Assembly: GCF_039523075.1 (NCBI RefSeq)
Contig: NZ_BAAAEP010000019.1
Location: forward strand, 1 to 64,000
DNA: 64,000 nt
Direction: 5' to 3'
Origin: Caenispirillum bisanense
Lineage (GTDB): Bacteria; Pseudomonadota; Alphaproteobacteria; Rhodospirillales; Rhodospirillaceae
This document shows, in pieces, positions 19,125 to 28,214 of this stretch; within the stretch, counting starts at the first letter, position 1; every line of letters begins with the position of its first letter. The notes beneath the pieces were generated by a model that worked only from the letters and a program-made list of their open reading frames with translations, had not been told where the DNA came from and searched no databases. The position numbers and the translations under genes are program-made.

Positions 19125-20405
19125 TCAGCCGGCGGCGGCGGTGATGAGGATGGCACGGAAATCGTTGACGTTGGTGCGGGTCGGACCGGTCGTCACCAAC
19201 GCGCCGAGGGCGGCGAAGGCGCCATAGGAGTCGTGACGGTCGAGCGCCGCGGCCACCTCCACCCCCGCCGCCCGCGCCCGCGCCAGGGTGTCAGGGCCGA
19301 TGGCGGCGCCGGCGTTATCCTCGCTGCCGTCGATGCCGTCGGTGTCGCAGGCGATGGCGTGGATGCCCGGCGCCCCGTCCAGGGCCACCGCCAGGGCAAG
19401 GGCGAATTCGGCATTGGGGCCGCCGCGTCCCTGCCCGTCGTGGGTCACCGTCAACTCGCCGCCCGACAGCAGCACGCAGGGCGGCGCCAGCGGCAGGCCG
19501 TGGCGGCGGCAGCCCAGCGCCATGCCGGCCAGCGCCCGCGCCGCCTCCCGCGCCTCGCCCTCCAGCGCATCGCCGAGCACCAGCGGCGTCACCCCGGCCG
19601 CCCGCGCCTCCTCCGCCGCCGCCAGCAGGGAGGCGACGGGGCGGGCGATCACCCGCGTTTCCACCCGCGCGAAGGCAGCATCGCCGGGCTTGGGCGTCTC
19701 CGCCTCCGGCCGCGCCAGCCAGTCGGCCACCGCCGCCTGCGGAGTGATGCCGTGGCGGCGCAGAATGGCCTCGGCCTGCTGCCGCGTCGTCGGGTCGGGC
19801 ACCGTCGGGCCGCTGGCGATGACGGACGGGTCGTCACCCGGCACGTCGGAAATGGCCAGCGCCAGCACCCGCGCCCCGCCCGCCGCCTGCGCCAGCCGGC
19901 CGCCCTTGATGGCGCTGATGTGCTTGCGCACGCAGTTGATCTCGGCGATGGCGGCACCGCTGTTGAGCAGCGCCCGCGTCACCGCCTGCTTGTCGGCGTG
20001 GCTGATGCCGGCCGCCGGCAGCGACAGCAGCGCCGAGCCGCCGCCGGAGATGAGGCACAGCAGCAGGTCGTCGGGACCAAGCCCCTGCGCCAGCGCCAGG
20101 ATGCGCTCCGCCGCCTGCCGGCCGGGATCGTCGGGAACCGGGTGAGCGGCCTCCACCACGTCGATCCGCCCCGCCGCGCCGCCATGGCCGTAGCGGGTGA
20201 CCACCAGCCCGGACAGCGGCGCCGACGCCGGCCATGCCGCATCCGCCGCCGCCGCCGTGGCCGCCGCCGGCCTGCCGGCGCCGACCACCACCGTCCGCCC
20301 GGCCGGCGGCGGCGGCCGGTGCGGCGGCACGATGCGGGCGGGATCGGCGGCGGCAACGGCGGCGTCGAACAGCCGGCGCAGCAGGCGGTCGGGGTCGAAA
20401 CTCAT
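19125..20405 (-). CDS. gckA: Glycerate 2-kinase (MOFRL family)
   Basis: A 426-residue GckA/TtuD-type glycerate kinase, using ATP to phosphorylate D-glycerate (2-phosphoglycerate in characterised members). Typical blocks are VVVGAGRPAAA, LLCLISGGGSALLSLP, NCVRKHISAIKGGRLA, ALAISDVPGDDPSVIASGPTVPD and, in the MOFRL part, CVLLSGGELTVTHDGQGRGGPNAEF and CDTDGIDGSEDNAGA. Homologues have often been misnamed hydroxypyruvate reductase. It sits between an MFS transporter (28-nt gap) and pyruvate kinase, so uptake of an organic acid followed by glycerate, 2-phosphoglycerate and pyruvate is a reasonable reading. Confidence 0.92.
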   Translation of the reverse strand: MSFDPDRLLRRLFDAAVAAADPARIVPPHRPPPPAGRTVVVGAGRPAAATAAAADAAWPASAPLSGLVVTRYGHGGAAGRIDVVEAAHPVPDDPGRQAAERILALAQGLGPDDLLLCLISGGGSALLSLPAAGISHADKQAVTRALLNSGAAIAEINCVRKHISAIKGGRLAQAAGGARVLALAISDVPGDDPSVIASGPTVPDPTTRQQAEAILRRHGITPQAAVADWLARPEAETPKPGDAAFARVETRVIARPVASLLAAAEEARAAGVTPLVLGDALEGEAREAARALAGMALGCRRHGLPLAPPCVLLSGGELTVTHDGQGRGGPNAEFALALAVALDGAPGIHAIACDTDGIDGSEDNAGAAIGPDTLARARAAGVEVAAALDRHDSYGAFAALGALVTTGPTRTNVNDFRAILITAAAG

Positions 20406-20433
20406 GGCGGGGGCCCTCGGCGGCTGGAGTCGG

Positions 20434-21759
20434 TCAGGCGGCGGCGGCGGCCTCGCCGTGGGGGCGGCAGTGGGTCTCGCGCACCAGCAGGGCGGCGGTG
20501 AGGGCGAGCGCGTTGCACACCGGCAGCACCGCCATGGCACTGCGCCACGCCTCCACACTGTAGAGGCGGGCGCCGCCCGCTGTCTCGCCGGTCCAGGCGA
20601 GGTCGAGGAACCAGCCGATGAGCGGCTGGAAGATGCCGCCCGACGCCATCACCGCCATGTTGACGACCCCGAGCGTGGCGCCGCTGGCCCAGCCGGGCGC
20701 GTTCTCCCGCGCCGTCGCGAAGGTGAGAACGATGCCGCCGGCGAACAGGCCCGTCAGGAACAGCAGCGGATACAGCGCCGCCAGCGGCAGGCCGCCATAG
20801 AGCCACGTCAGCGTGCAGGCCAGCGAGCCGCCGGACGACAGCATCATGGGCAGCCGGCGGCGGCCGATGGCATCGGTCAGCCAGCCGAAGAACGGCGAGC
20901 CGAAGCCCCAGCCGACCAGCATGATGGAGGTCATCACCGCCGCCTCGGGCCGCGACATGTCGTAGAGCCGCATCATGTAGGGCACGCCCCACAGGCCGGC
21001 GAAGGCCAGCATGGGGGCCGAGGTCATGGCGCCGAACAGGCCGATCACCCAGATCTGCCGCCGCCGCAGCGCCGCGCTGAGGCCGGCGGAAAAGCCGTGC
21101 TCCGCCGCCTGCGGGCGGCTGCGGGCATCGGCGCCGGGGCGGTCGCGGACGATCAGCCACGCCGCCACCCCCAGCACGGCGGCGAACACCGCCGCGCCGA
21201 TCATGGTGCCGCGCCAGCCGACCGCCGTCACCGCCGCCGCCAGCGGCGCCTGCCCGCCCACCGCCCCGGCCATGCCGAGCGCCATGGTCAGGCCGGAGAT
21301 GAGCGCGAAGCGGCGCGGCGGAAACCAGTTGCCGGCGAGCGTCAGGGCGGCGACCCAGGTCACCGCCGCGCCGACGCCGATCAGCGCCCGCCCGACGTAG
21401 GCCAGCGTCAGGCTGTCGGCAAAGGCGAACCCGGCGGAGCCGAGGCACGACACCACCGCCGCCGCCGCCAGCACCCGGCGCGGCCCGAACCGGTCGAGCA
21501 CCAGCCCGACCGGGATCTGCAGCCCGGCGTAGGTGTAGAAGTAGAGGGAAGACAGGGTGCCGGTGATGGCGGCACCGACGGCGAAATCGCGCATCAGTTC
21601 CCCCACCATCACCGAGGGGGCGACGCGCTGGAAGAAGCCGTAGCAGTAGAACAGCGCCCCGAAGCCCCACATCACCCAGGGCACCCAGGGCGCGATGTCA
21701 TCGCGGCGCACCGGTCCGGCGGCGGGCGCGGCCGCCGTCGCCGTCGTCTTACCTCCCAT
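20434..21759 (-). CDS. Major facilitator superfamily transporter
   Basis: A 441-residue 12-helix MFS protein. The signature after TM2 is GLVLDRFGPRRVL and its half-repeat is GWLTDAIGRRRLPM. The N-terminal FYCYGFFQRVAPSVM pattern resembles MFS carriers of small organic anions in proteobacteria. The first gene of a probable MFS-glycerate kinase-pyruvate kinase unit, which suggests glycerate, tartronate or a related acid as substrate; this is an inference from context. The stop is 28 nt before the glycerate kinase start. Confidence 0.87.
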   Translation of the reverse strand: MGGKTTATAAAPAAGPVRRDDIAPWVPWVMWGFGALFYCYGFFQRVAPSVMVGELMRDFAVGAAITGTLSSLYFYTYAGLQIPVGLVLDRFGPRRVLAAAAVVSCLGSAGFAFADSLTLAYVGRALIGVGAAVTWVAALTLAGNWFPPRRFALISGLTMALGMAGAVGGQAPLAAAVTAVGWRGTMIGAAVFAAVLGVAAWLIVRDRPGADARSRPQAAEHGFSAGLSAALRRRQIWVIGLFGAMTSAPMLAFAGLWGVPYMMRLYDMSRPEAAVMTSIMLVGWGFGSPFFGWLTDAIGRRRLPMMLSSGGSLACTLTWLYGGLPLAALYPLLFLTGLFAGGIVLTFATARENAPGWASGATLGVVNMAVMASGGIFQPLIGWFLDLAWTGETAGGARLYSVEAWRSAMAVLPVCNALALTAALLVRETHCRPHGEAAAAA

Positions 21760-21810
21760 CGGTCCTCCGGCCCGTTTGCCGGGCTCTGGGGTGTATCGGG
21801 CCGCCCCGCC

Positions 21811-22761
21811 CTACTCGGCGGCGGCGGCCGGCGGCTTCGGCGTCTTCGACCCGCGGCGGGCGAGGAAGATGCCGAACAGCACGATGACGCCGCCGATGCC
21901 CTGCCAGGCGCTCAACGGCTCGTTCAGGATGGCCCAGGCCAGCACCGCCGCGACGGCCGGCTGCAGCAGCAGCGACACCGAACTGAAGTTGGCCGGCAGG
22001 TGCGCCAGGGCATAGGCGATCAGGCTCTGGCCGCCGAAGTGCGACACCACCGCCAGCCCCACCAGCACGGCCAGGCCGTAGAGGCTGACGATGGCCAGCC
22101 CCTCGCCGGCGACCAGGGTGCAGACCAGCAGGCCGGCGGCGGTGTAGACCGTGCTCCAGAACATCAGCACCGAGGTCGAGAACCGCGCCCGCAGCCGGCC
22201 GATGGACAGGATATAGGCGGCATAGAACACCGCCGTCACCACGCCCAGCACGTCGCCCATGATCTGCTCGGACGAAATGGTCAGGCTTTCGCCCATCAGC
22301 ACGATGGCGCCGCCCATGGCGAGGCCCATGCCGGCCAGGAAGGTGGGCGTCGGCTTCACCCGCCACAGCAGCCAGCCGCCCAAGGTGACGAACACCGGCG
22401 CGAAGTTGGCAAGCAGGGTGGCGTTGGCGACCGTCGTCATGGTGATGGAGATGTGCCACACCGCCAGATCGCCCATGAACGACAGGCCGGGGATGGCCAG
22501 CAGCAGGTGGTCGCGCAGGCTGGACGGCCGGGCGGAGCCGGCGGGTGCGGCCTCTGCGCCGCCGGTGCGGCGTCCCTCCATCGCCATCCACGCCCACAGC
22601 AGTGGCAGGGCGAACAGGCAGCGGTAGAAGGCGGTGGCGATCGGCCCCACCTCCGACAGCCGCACGAAGATCGGCGCGAAGGCGATGGCGCAGGCCCCCG
22701 CCAGCAGGGCCGGCAGGGCAAGGCGAACCACGGGGGCGGAGGCGGCGGACAAGGTGCTCAT
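21811..22761 (-). CDS. EamA/DMT-family transporter
   Basis: A 316-residue protein with ten hydrophobic helices in two EamA repeats: about 18-150 (IAFAPIFVRLSEVGPIATAFYRCLFALPLL) and 165-300 (LGVVTAVFYAAYILSIGRLR, then ILNEPLSAWQGIGGVIVLFGIFLARR). DMT carriers usually export metabolites or amino acids; the substrate is unknown. The start is ATG at 22761; longer in-frame extension overlaps the divergent gene. It may head the unit that continues into the MFS gene 52 nt downstream. Confidence 0.87.
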   Translation of the reverse strand: MSTLSAASAPVVRLALPALLAGACAIAFAPIFVRLSEVGPIATAFYRCLFALPLLWAWMAMEGRRTGGAEAAPAGSARPSSLRDHLLLAIPGLSFMGDLAVWHISITMTTVANATLLANFAPVFVTLGGWLLWRVKPTPTFLAGMGLAMGGAIVLMGESLTISSEQIMGDVLGVVTAVFYAAYILSIGRLRARFSTSVLMFWSTVYTAAGLLVCTLVAGEGLAIVSLYGLAVLVGLAVVSHFGGQSLIAYALAHLPANFSSVSLLLQPAVAAVLAWAILNEPLSAWQGIGGVIVLFGIFLARRGSKTPKPPAAAAE

Positions 22762-22870
22762 GGTGCCGCCACAGTACGGCTGCCCTGCGCGTTCGGCAAA
22801 GGTCCATTGTGCGCGGCGCCATGCACGCCCTATTGGCCGAGCCCTCGGATCAGGTATAGTCCGGCGTATC

Positions 22871-23701
22871 ATGACTGATCCGCAGATCCACCGACTGAAC
22901 CGCGACCTGCCGCCGCTGCTCGGGCCCGAGGACCCGCCGGCGGCGCAGCTCATCAACGGCGACGGACGCACGCCCCTGCTGCTGGTGTGCGACCATGCCT
23001 CCACCAACACGCCGAAAAGCCTGGGCGACATGGGCGTGCCGGCCGAGGCGTGGCGGGAGCACATCGCCTGGGACATCGGCGCCGCCGCCGTCACCCGCCG
23101 CATGGCGGAGCTGCTGGACGCACCGGCCATCCTGTGCGGCTATTCGCGCCTCGTCATCGACTGCAACCGCCAGCCCGGCCACCCCGGCAGCGTGCCGGCG
23201 GTGTCGGACACCTGGCCGGTGCCGGCCAACCAGAACCTCACTGCGGCCCACCTCGACCGGCGCCTGGACGAGATCTTCCACCCCTACCACCGCGCCATCA
23301 CCAACACGCTCGCCCACCTGTGGCAGCGTGATCCGCAGCGGGCGCCGGTGATCTTCTCCATCCACAGCTTCACGCCGTGCATGAAGTCTGGCCAGCCGCG
23401 GCCGTGGCATGCCGGCATCCTGTGGAACAAGGACCCGCGCATCGCCCTGCCGATGATCCGTCACCTGCGCGATGCCCACCCCGACCTCGCCATCGGCGAC
23501 AACGAGCCCTACGACGGCCGCGAGATCGCCTACACCACCGAAACCCACGCCGCCGCCGCCGGCCTCGCCCATGCGGCGGTGGAGGTGCGGCAGGATCTCA
23601 TTGCCGACGACATCGGGGCCGACCGCTGGGGCGGCTTCCTCGCCGATGCCCTGCGCGAGGCCATGACCGACCCGCGCGTCCACACCGTGGAGCACTTCTG
23701 A
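22871..23701 (+). CDS. N-formylglutamate amidohydrolase family protein
   Basis: A 276-residue member of the N-formylglutamate amidohydrolase (HutG/FGase) family, zinc enzymes that hydrolyse N-formylglutamate in one histidine-degradation route. Typical parts: LLLVCDHASTNTPKSLGDMGV, DIGAAAVTRRMAELLDAPAILCGYSRLVIDCNR, VIFSIHSFTPCMKSGQ and GDNEPYDGREIAYTTETHA. No other hut gene is nearby. Instead its stop is 2 nt from the GTG of a GCS2-type ligase, so the two are translationally coupled. This association points to an amide/gamma-glutamyl role rather than classical histidine catabolism. Confidence 0.88.
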   Translation: MTDPQIHRLNRDLPPLLGPEDPPAAQLINGDGRTPLLLVCDHASTNTPKSLGDMGVPAEAWREHIAWDIGAAAVTRRMAELLDAPAILCGYSRLVIDCNRQPGHPGSVPAVSDTWPVPANQNLTAAHLDRRLDEIFHPYHRAITNTLAHLWQRDPQRAPVIFSIHSFTPCMKSGQPRPWHAGILWNKDPRIALPMIRHLRDAHPDLAIGDNEPYDGREIAYTTETHAAAAGLAHAAVEVRQDLIADDIGADRWGGFLADALREAMTDPRVHTVEHF

Positions 23702-23703
23702 CC

Positions 23704-24861
23704 GTGGCCGCACCCGAGCCCGCCTTCACCCTGGGGATCGAGGAGGAATACCTCCTGGTCTCGCGCGAGACCCGCGACCTCGTCCTCGACTGCCCCGACG
23801 ACCTGATGGAGGCCTGCGGCGAATCCGAAGCCGGCAGCGTCAGCCCGGAATTCCTGCGCAGCCAGATCGAGGTCGGCACCCGCATCTGCAAGACCGCCGG
23901 CGAGGCCCGCGCCTGCCTGGCGGAAATGCGCGGCGTGGTGGCGCGGGCGGCCAACCGCCACGGTCTGGCGCCCATCGCCGCCTCCACCCACCCCTTCGCC
24001 CAGTGGCAGGACCAGCGCCACACGCCGAAGGAACGCTACGCCGTGCTCGCCCGCGACCTGCAGGGGGTGGCGCGGCGCCTGCTCATCTGCGGCACCCACG
24101 TGCATGTGGCGATCGAGGATCAGGACCTGCGCATCGACCTGATGAACCAGGTCAACTACTTCCTGCCGCACCTGCTGGCGCTGTCCACCAGTTCGCCGTT
24201 CTGGCGCGGCGTCGATACCGGGCTCAAGTCCTACCGCATCAGCGTGTTCAACGAGCTGCCGCGCACCGGCCTGCCGGAACAGTTCCAGAGCTGGGGCGAG
24301 TACCAGCGCCACGTCAACGTGCTGGTGGCCGCCGGGCTGATCGAGGACGGCAGCAAGCTGTGGTGGGACGTGCGGCCCTCGGCCCGCTTCCCGACGCTGG
24401 AAATGCGCATCACCGACGTCTGCACCAACGTCGACGACGCGGCGGCCATTGCGGCGCTGTACGTATGCGTATTGCGGATGCTGTGGCGCCTGCGCCGCGG
24501 CAACCAGCGCTGGCGGCTCTACGCCCACATGCTGGTGCTGGAAAACCGCTGGCGCGCCCAGCGCTACGGCTTTGACGAGGGGCTGGTGGATTTCGGCAAG
24601 GGCGCCATCGTGCCCTACGCCGAGTTGCTGGACGAACTGCTGGCGCTGACCGCCGAGGACGCGGCGGCACTCGGCTGCGAGGCGGAACTGGCCCACTGCC
24701 GCCACATCCTCACCCGCGGCACCAGCGCCCACCGCCAGCTCGCCACCTACCGCACCGCCATCGCCGCCGGCGCCACGCCGGAAGAAGCGCTGCGCCAGGT
24801 GGTCGACTTCCTGATCGGCGAGACGGTGGCGGGGGTCGAGGTGGCACCCGGCGGGGCCTGA
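23704..24861 (+). CDS. Carboxylate-amine ligase, GCS2/YbdK family
   Basis: A 385-residue ATP-grasp-like glutamate-cysteine ligase type 2. Evidence: FTLGIEEEYLLV at the N-terminus, VGTRICKTAGEARACLAEMR, APIAASTHPFAQWQDQ, CGTHVHVAIED, LLALSTSSPFWRGVDTGLKSYR and VRPSARFPTLEMRITDVC. YbdK-type enzymes show only weak gamma-glutamylcysteine synthetase activity, so the true amine substrate is open. The GTG start at 23704 lies directly after the stop of the amidohydrolase, and the product begins at the family N-terminus. Confidence 0.9.
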   Translation: MAAPEPAFTLGIEEEYLLVSRETRDLVLDCPDDLMEACGESEAGSVSPEFLRSQIEVGTRICKTAGEARACLAEMRGVVARAANRHGLAPIAASTHPFAQWQDQRHTPKERYAVLARDLQGVARRLLICGTHVHVAIEDQDLRIDLMNQVNYFLPHLLALSTSSPFWRGVDTGLKSYRISVFNELPRTGLPEQFQSWGEYQRHVNVLVAAGLIEDGSKLWWDVRPSARFPTLEMRITDVCTNVDDAAAIAALYVCVLRMLWRLRRGNQRWRLYAHMLVLENRWRAQRYGFDEGLVDFGKGAIVPYAELLDELLALTAEDAAALGCEAELAHCRHILTRGTSAHRQLATYRTAIAAGATPEEALRQVVDFLIGETVAGVEVAPGGA

Positions 24862-24910
24862 CGCCCGGCGGGGCTCGGCCGCCGCCGGGAGAGAGAGCGT
24901 GAGGAAGGCC

Positions 24911-25258
24911 TCAAGCCTTCTTCACGAACTCCGACTTCAGGTTCATGGCGCCCAGGCCGTCGATCTTGCAGGCGATGTCGTGGCCGTCGGTGGCATCGGG
25001 GACGAGGCGGATGTTCTTGACCTTGGTGCCGCCCTTCACCACCAGCGACGAGCCCTTCACCTTCAGATCCTTGATCACCGTCACGCTGTCGCCATCGGCG
25101 AGCGGATTGCCGTTGGCATCACGAATGCCGCCGCCGCCGGCGCCTTCGGACGCGGCGGCATCGGCGGTATCCGGGTTCCACTCGTGCCCGCAGTCAGGGC
25201 AGTTCCAGAGGCTGCCGTCGTGGTAGGCGTTGTCAGAGCTGCACTGCGGACATTTCAC
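24911..25258 (-). CDS. yjdM: Zinc-ribbon protein YjdM (PhnA family)
   Basis: A 115-residue PhnA/YjdM protein. The zinc ribbon is CPQCSSDNAYHDGSLWNCPDCGHEW at residues 3-27. The C-terminal beta domain includes GDSVTVIKDLKVKGSS, VVKGGTKVKNIRLV and DGHDIACKIDG, close to E. coli YjdM. Despite the old name, a role in phosphonate use is not established. A roughly 20-residue Ala/Gly/Ser linker lies between the two parts. Monocistronic by appearance, and convergent with the GCS2 gene. Confidence 0.93.
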   Translation of the reverse strand: MKCPQCSSDNAYHDGSLWNCPDCGHEWNPDTADAAASEGAGGGGIRDANGNPLADGDSVTVIKDLKVKGSSLVVKGGTKVKNIRLVPDATDGHDIACKIDGLGAMNLKSEFVKKA

Positions 25259-25366
25259 CGGCGATCACCATCATTCCCGTTGCATGAGCGGCGCATGCTA
25301 AGCGACCGGAGCGCGCAGGGGAAGGGTGGAGAGGGCGGGCGGGGATTTGCCGACGGGCGCCCGCCG

Positions 25367-25606
25367 TCAATAGCGCCCCTCATCGCGCATCCGCCGCACG
25401 AAAGCGTCAGCGCCTTCCGGTTGCAGCGGCATGGGGTCGGTCAGGGCTTTCAGGTCGGACAGGGCAACGGGCCTGCGGCGGCCGGGCGGGGTAAGGCGCG
25501 CGACCTCCCGCCCCTCACTCATGATGGAAACGGCTTCCCCGGCCGCGGCCTGGGCGATCAGGTCTTCCAGATGTTCCTTGGCGTGCGCCAGCGTAACCTT
25601 GGTCAT
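25367..25606 (-). CDS. Orphan Phd/YefM-type antitoxin
   Basis: A 79-residue Phd/YefM-family antitoxin: VTLAHAKEHLEDLIAQAAAGEAVSIMSEGREVARLTP is the DNA-binding half, and the C-terminus (DAFVRRMRDEGRY) would wrap the toxin. In intact systems a PIN/VapC or RelE gene overlaps or follows the antitoxin. Here the next 108 nt hold no toxin frame before yjdM, and upstream is glcF. So it is either a solitary regulator or a decayed module. Confidence 0.8.
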   Translation of the reverse strand: MTKVTLAHAKEHLEDLIAQAAAGEAVSIMSEGREVARLTPPGRRRPVALSDLKALTDPMPLQPEGADAFVRRMRDEGRY

Positions 25607-25674
25607 GACACCTCCCGCCGCCGATGGCCCCTTTCATATAGCTCCGACGCGCAGAGGCGGCAACGGCGGCCCCG

Positions 25675-26967
25675 TCACACCCCCGCCGGCCGGTCGCCGC
25701 CCAGGGCCCAGTCCAGCAGTTGCACCGTGTGCACGATCGGCACCCGCGTCCCTTGCGCGATCTGGGTCATGCAGCCGATGTTGCCCGCCGCGATGACGTC
25801 GGGCCGCACCGACTCGATGTTCGCCACCTTGCGGGCCAGCAGTTGCCCGGCCAGCTCCGGCTGCATCAGGTTGTAGGTGCCCGCGGAGCCGCAGCACAGG
25901 TGGGCCTCCGGCACCTCCTTCACCGTGAAGCCGGCGCGGCCGAGCAGGTCCTTCGGCTGGGTGCGCACGCGCTGGCCATGCTGCAGCGAGCAGGCGGAGT
26001 GATAGGCCACCGTCACCCCCGCAACTCGCGACGCATCGGCCGGTGGCGGCAGGTCCAGCTCGCACAGGAACTCGGTGATGTCGCGGGTGAGCGCCGAGAC
26101 GCGGGCGGCGCGCTCCGCCCACTCCGGGTCGTGCTGCAGGAAGTGGCCGTAGTCCTTCACCATGGTGCCGCAGCCCGAGGCGTTGACGACGATGGCGTCC
26201 AGGCCCTCGCCCTCGATCTCGCGCATCCACGCCGCCACGTTGGCGCGGGCGAAGGCGCGGCCCTCCTCCTCCTTGCCCAGGTGATGGACCAGGGCGCCGC
26301 AGCAGCCGGCCTGCGGCGGGGCCACCACCTCCACCCCCAGGCGGGTGAGCAGCCGCACCGTCGCCTCGTTGATGGCGGGGTCGAGCGCCGGCTGCACGCA
26401 GCCCTGCAGCAGCGCCACCCGCTTGCGCCGGGCGCCAACCGCCGGGAAGGTACCGGGGCGGTTGGCGGCGGTGGGGGCCGGCATGGCGGCGGGGGTGAAC
26501 TTCAGCATGCCGCGCAGGCGCTCCGGCAGCAGCCCGGCGAAGGGCTTGCCGAGCCGGGCCGCCGCCATGGCGGCGCGGAAGCGGCCGGGGTACGGCATCA
26601 CGCGGGCCAGCATCTCGCGCAGCAGGCGGTCGGCCAGCGGGCGGCGGTAGGTCTGGTCGATGCGGGCGCGGGCGTGGTCCACCAGATGCATGTAGTCGAC
26701 GCCGGACGGACAGGTGGTCATGCACGACAGGCAGGACAGGCAGCGGTCGATGTGCTTGACCACCTTGTCCGTCGCCGGGCGGTCGTTCTCCAGCATGTCC
26801 TTGATGAGGTAGATGCGGCCGCGCGGGCTGTCCAGTTCGTCGCCGCGCAGCACGAAGGTCGGGCAGGTGGCGGTGCAGAAGCCGCAGTGGACGCACTTGC
26901 GCAGGATCGCCTCGGCTTCCTGCAGGGCGGGGTCGCGCAGTTGCTCGGGCGTGAAGCTGGTCTGCAT
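25675..26967 (-). CDS. glcF: Glycolate oxidase iron-sulfur subunit GlcF
   Basis: The 430-residue electron-transfer subunit of glycolate dehydrogenase, which passes electrons from the flavin subunits towards the respiratory chain. Two 4Fe-4S motifs, CVHCGFCTATCP and CLSCLSCMTTCP, are followed by two CCG domains (QAGCCGALVHHLG and HLCCGSAGTYN). The gene starts one base past the glcE stop, forming a glcD-glcE-glcF operon. Confidence 0.95.
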   Translation of the reverse strand: MQTSFTPEQLRDPALQEAEAILRKCVHCGFCTATCPTFVLRGDELDSPRGRIYLIKDMLENDRPATDKVVKHIDRCLSCLSCMTTCPSGVDYMHLVDHARARIDQTYRRPLADRLLREMLARVMPYPGRFRAAMAAARLGKPFAGLLPERLRGMLKFTPAAMPAPTAANRPGTFPAVGARRKRVALLQGCVQPALDPAINEATVRLLTRLGVEVVAPPQAGCCGALVHHLGKEEEGRAFARANVAAWMREIEGEGLDAIVVNASGCGTMVKDYGHFLQHDPEWAERAARVSALTRDITEFLCELDLPPPADASRVAGVTVAYHSACSLQHGQRVRTQPKDLLGRAGFTVKEVPEAHLCCGSAGTYNLMQPELAGQLLARKVANIESVRPDVIAAGNIGCMTQIAQGTRVPIVHTVQLLDWALGGDRPAGV

Positions 26968-26968
26968 G

Positions 26969-28189
26969 TCAGGCTCCCTCCGCCATGCGGCCGGGATTGA
27001 GCACGCCGGCGGGATCGAAGGTTTCCTTCATGCGGCGGGTGAGCGCGGCCAGCGGCGCCGGTTGCGGCTCGAACACCGGCACCGTGGCACGCACCTCGGC
27101 CGGCGCCCGCAGCAACGTCGCATGACCGCCGCCCCCCGCCGCCACCGCCGCCCGCAGCACCTGCGCCTGTTCCGCCGGGGCGGGACCGGAGAGGGTCAGC
27201 CACACCAGCCCGCCGCCCCAGTCATAGACCGCCCGCACCGCCCCATGCGCCTGCACCGCCGCCACCACCTGCGGCCCGGCCAGGGGCGCCACCGAAATCC
27301 GCCACAGCAGCGCCTCCGCCGCCTCCTCGCGGAAGGCGGCGCCGTCGCGCACCGCCGCCCAGGCGGCGGCTGCCACCTCGGGCGCCAGAGTGGCGGCGGG
27401 ACCGAAGGTGCCCAGCTCGCGGCAGAGGGCGGCGGCGCGCCATTCCACCGACGGCCCCGGCCCTTCCACCCGCACCAGCGTCACCGCCTCCCCTGCCCCG
27501 GCCACCACGGCGGCGGAAAGCGCCGCCGGCACATGGGCGGCACCGACCACCTCGTGGCTCGATTGCAGGGCGGCGGCGAGGCAGCGGTCGGCGGCGGCAT
27601 CGTCGAGGCCGCGCACCGCCACCGTCGCCGCCTGTTCCGGCGCCGGCAGCACCTTCAGCGTCACCTCGGTCAGCACCGCCAGGGTGCCGAAGGAGCCGGC
27701 CAGCAGCTTGCACAGGTCGAAGCCGGTGACGTTCTTCACCACCTTGCCGCCGGCCTTGAACAGCTCCGCCCGGCCGCCCACCGCCTGACAGCCGAGGAAA
27801 TGGTCGCGCACCGCCCCGGCGGCGATACGGCGCGGCCCGGCGGCGTTGCAGGCCACCAGCCCGCCCACTGTGCCCGCCCCCGCCGCCCCGCCATAGAGCG
27901 GCGCCAGATCCGGCGGCTCGAAGGCGAGGTGCTGGCCGCGTTCGGCCAGGGCGGCGGTGATTTCCGCCAGCGGCGTGCCGGCGTGGGCGGTGAGCATCAG
28001 TTCCGCCGGCTGGTAGTCGAGAATGCCGGACAGGCGCGACAGGTCCAGCGTCGCCGGCGCCGTCACCGGCCGGCCGAGGCCGTCGCGGCTGCCGTGGCCC
28101 TGGATGCGCAGCGGCGTGCGGCTGTCCACGGCCCAGGCGACGGCGTCGCGCACCTGCTCCGGCGTGGCGGGGGAGAGGATGTCGGTCAT
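26969..28189 (-). CDS. glcE: Glycolate oxidase FAD-binding subunit GlcE
   Basis: A 406-residue FAD_binding_4 protein acting with GlcD and GlcF in oxidising glycolate to glyoxylate. It shows PLRIQGHGSRDGLGRP, LTAHAGTPLAEITAAL, GAGTVGGLVACNAAGPRRI, DHFLGCQAVGGRAELFKAGGKVVKNVTGFDLCKLLAGSFGTL and the C-terminal ETFDPAGVLNPGRMAEG. It is shorter than GlcD and lacks the GlcD C-terminal metal/substrate segment, as expected. The start at 28189 is 25 nt past the glcD stop. Confidence 0.95.
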   Translation of the reverse strand: MTDILSPATPEQVRDAVAWAVDSRTPLRIQGHGSRDGLGRPVTAPATLDLSRLSGILDYQPAELMLTAHAGTPLAEITAALAERGQHLAFEPPDLAPLYGGAAGAGTVGGLVACNAAGPRRIAAGAVRDHFLGCQAVGGRAELFKAGGKVVKNVTGFDLCKLLAGSFGTLAVLTEVTLKVLPAPEQAATVAVRGLDDAAADRCLAAALQSSHEVVGAAHVPAALSAAVVAGAGEAVTLVRVEGPGPSVEWRAAALCRELGTFGPAATLAPEVAAAAWAAVRDGAAFREEAAEALLWRISVAPLAGPQVVAAVQAHGAVRAVYDWGGGLVWLTLSGPAPAEQAQVLRAAVAAGGGGHATLLRAPAEVRATVPVFEPQPAPLAALTRRMKETFDPAGVLNPGRMAEGA

Positions 28190-28214
28190 GGGCTCTCGCG
28201 GCCTGAGGGGATGG

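Noticed and set aside
25259..25366. Toxin gene partner for the Phd-type antitoxin
   Set aside because: The interval is only 108 nt and holds no toxin-like frame.
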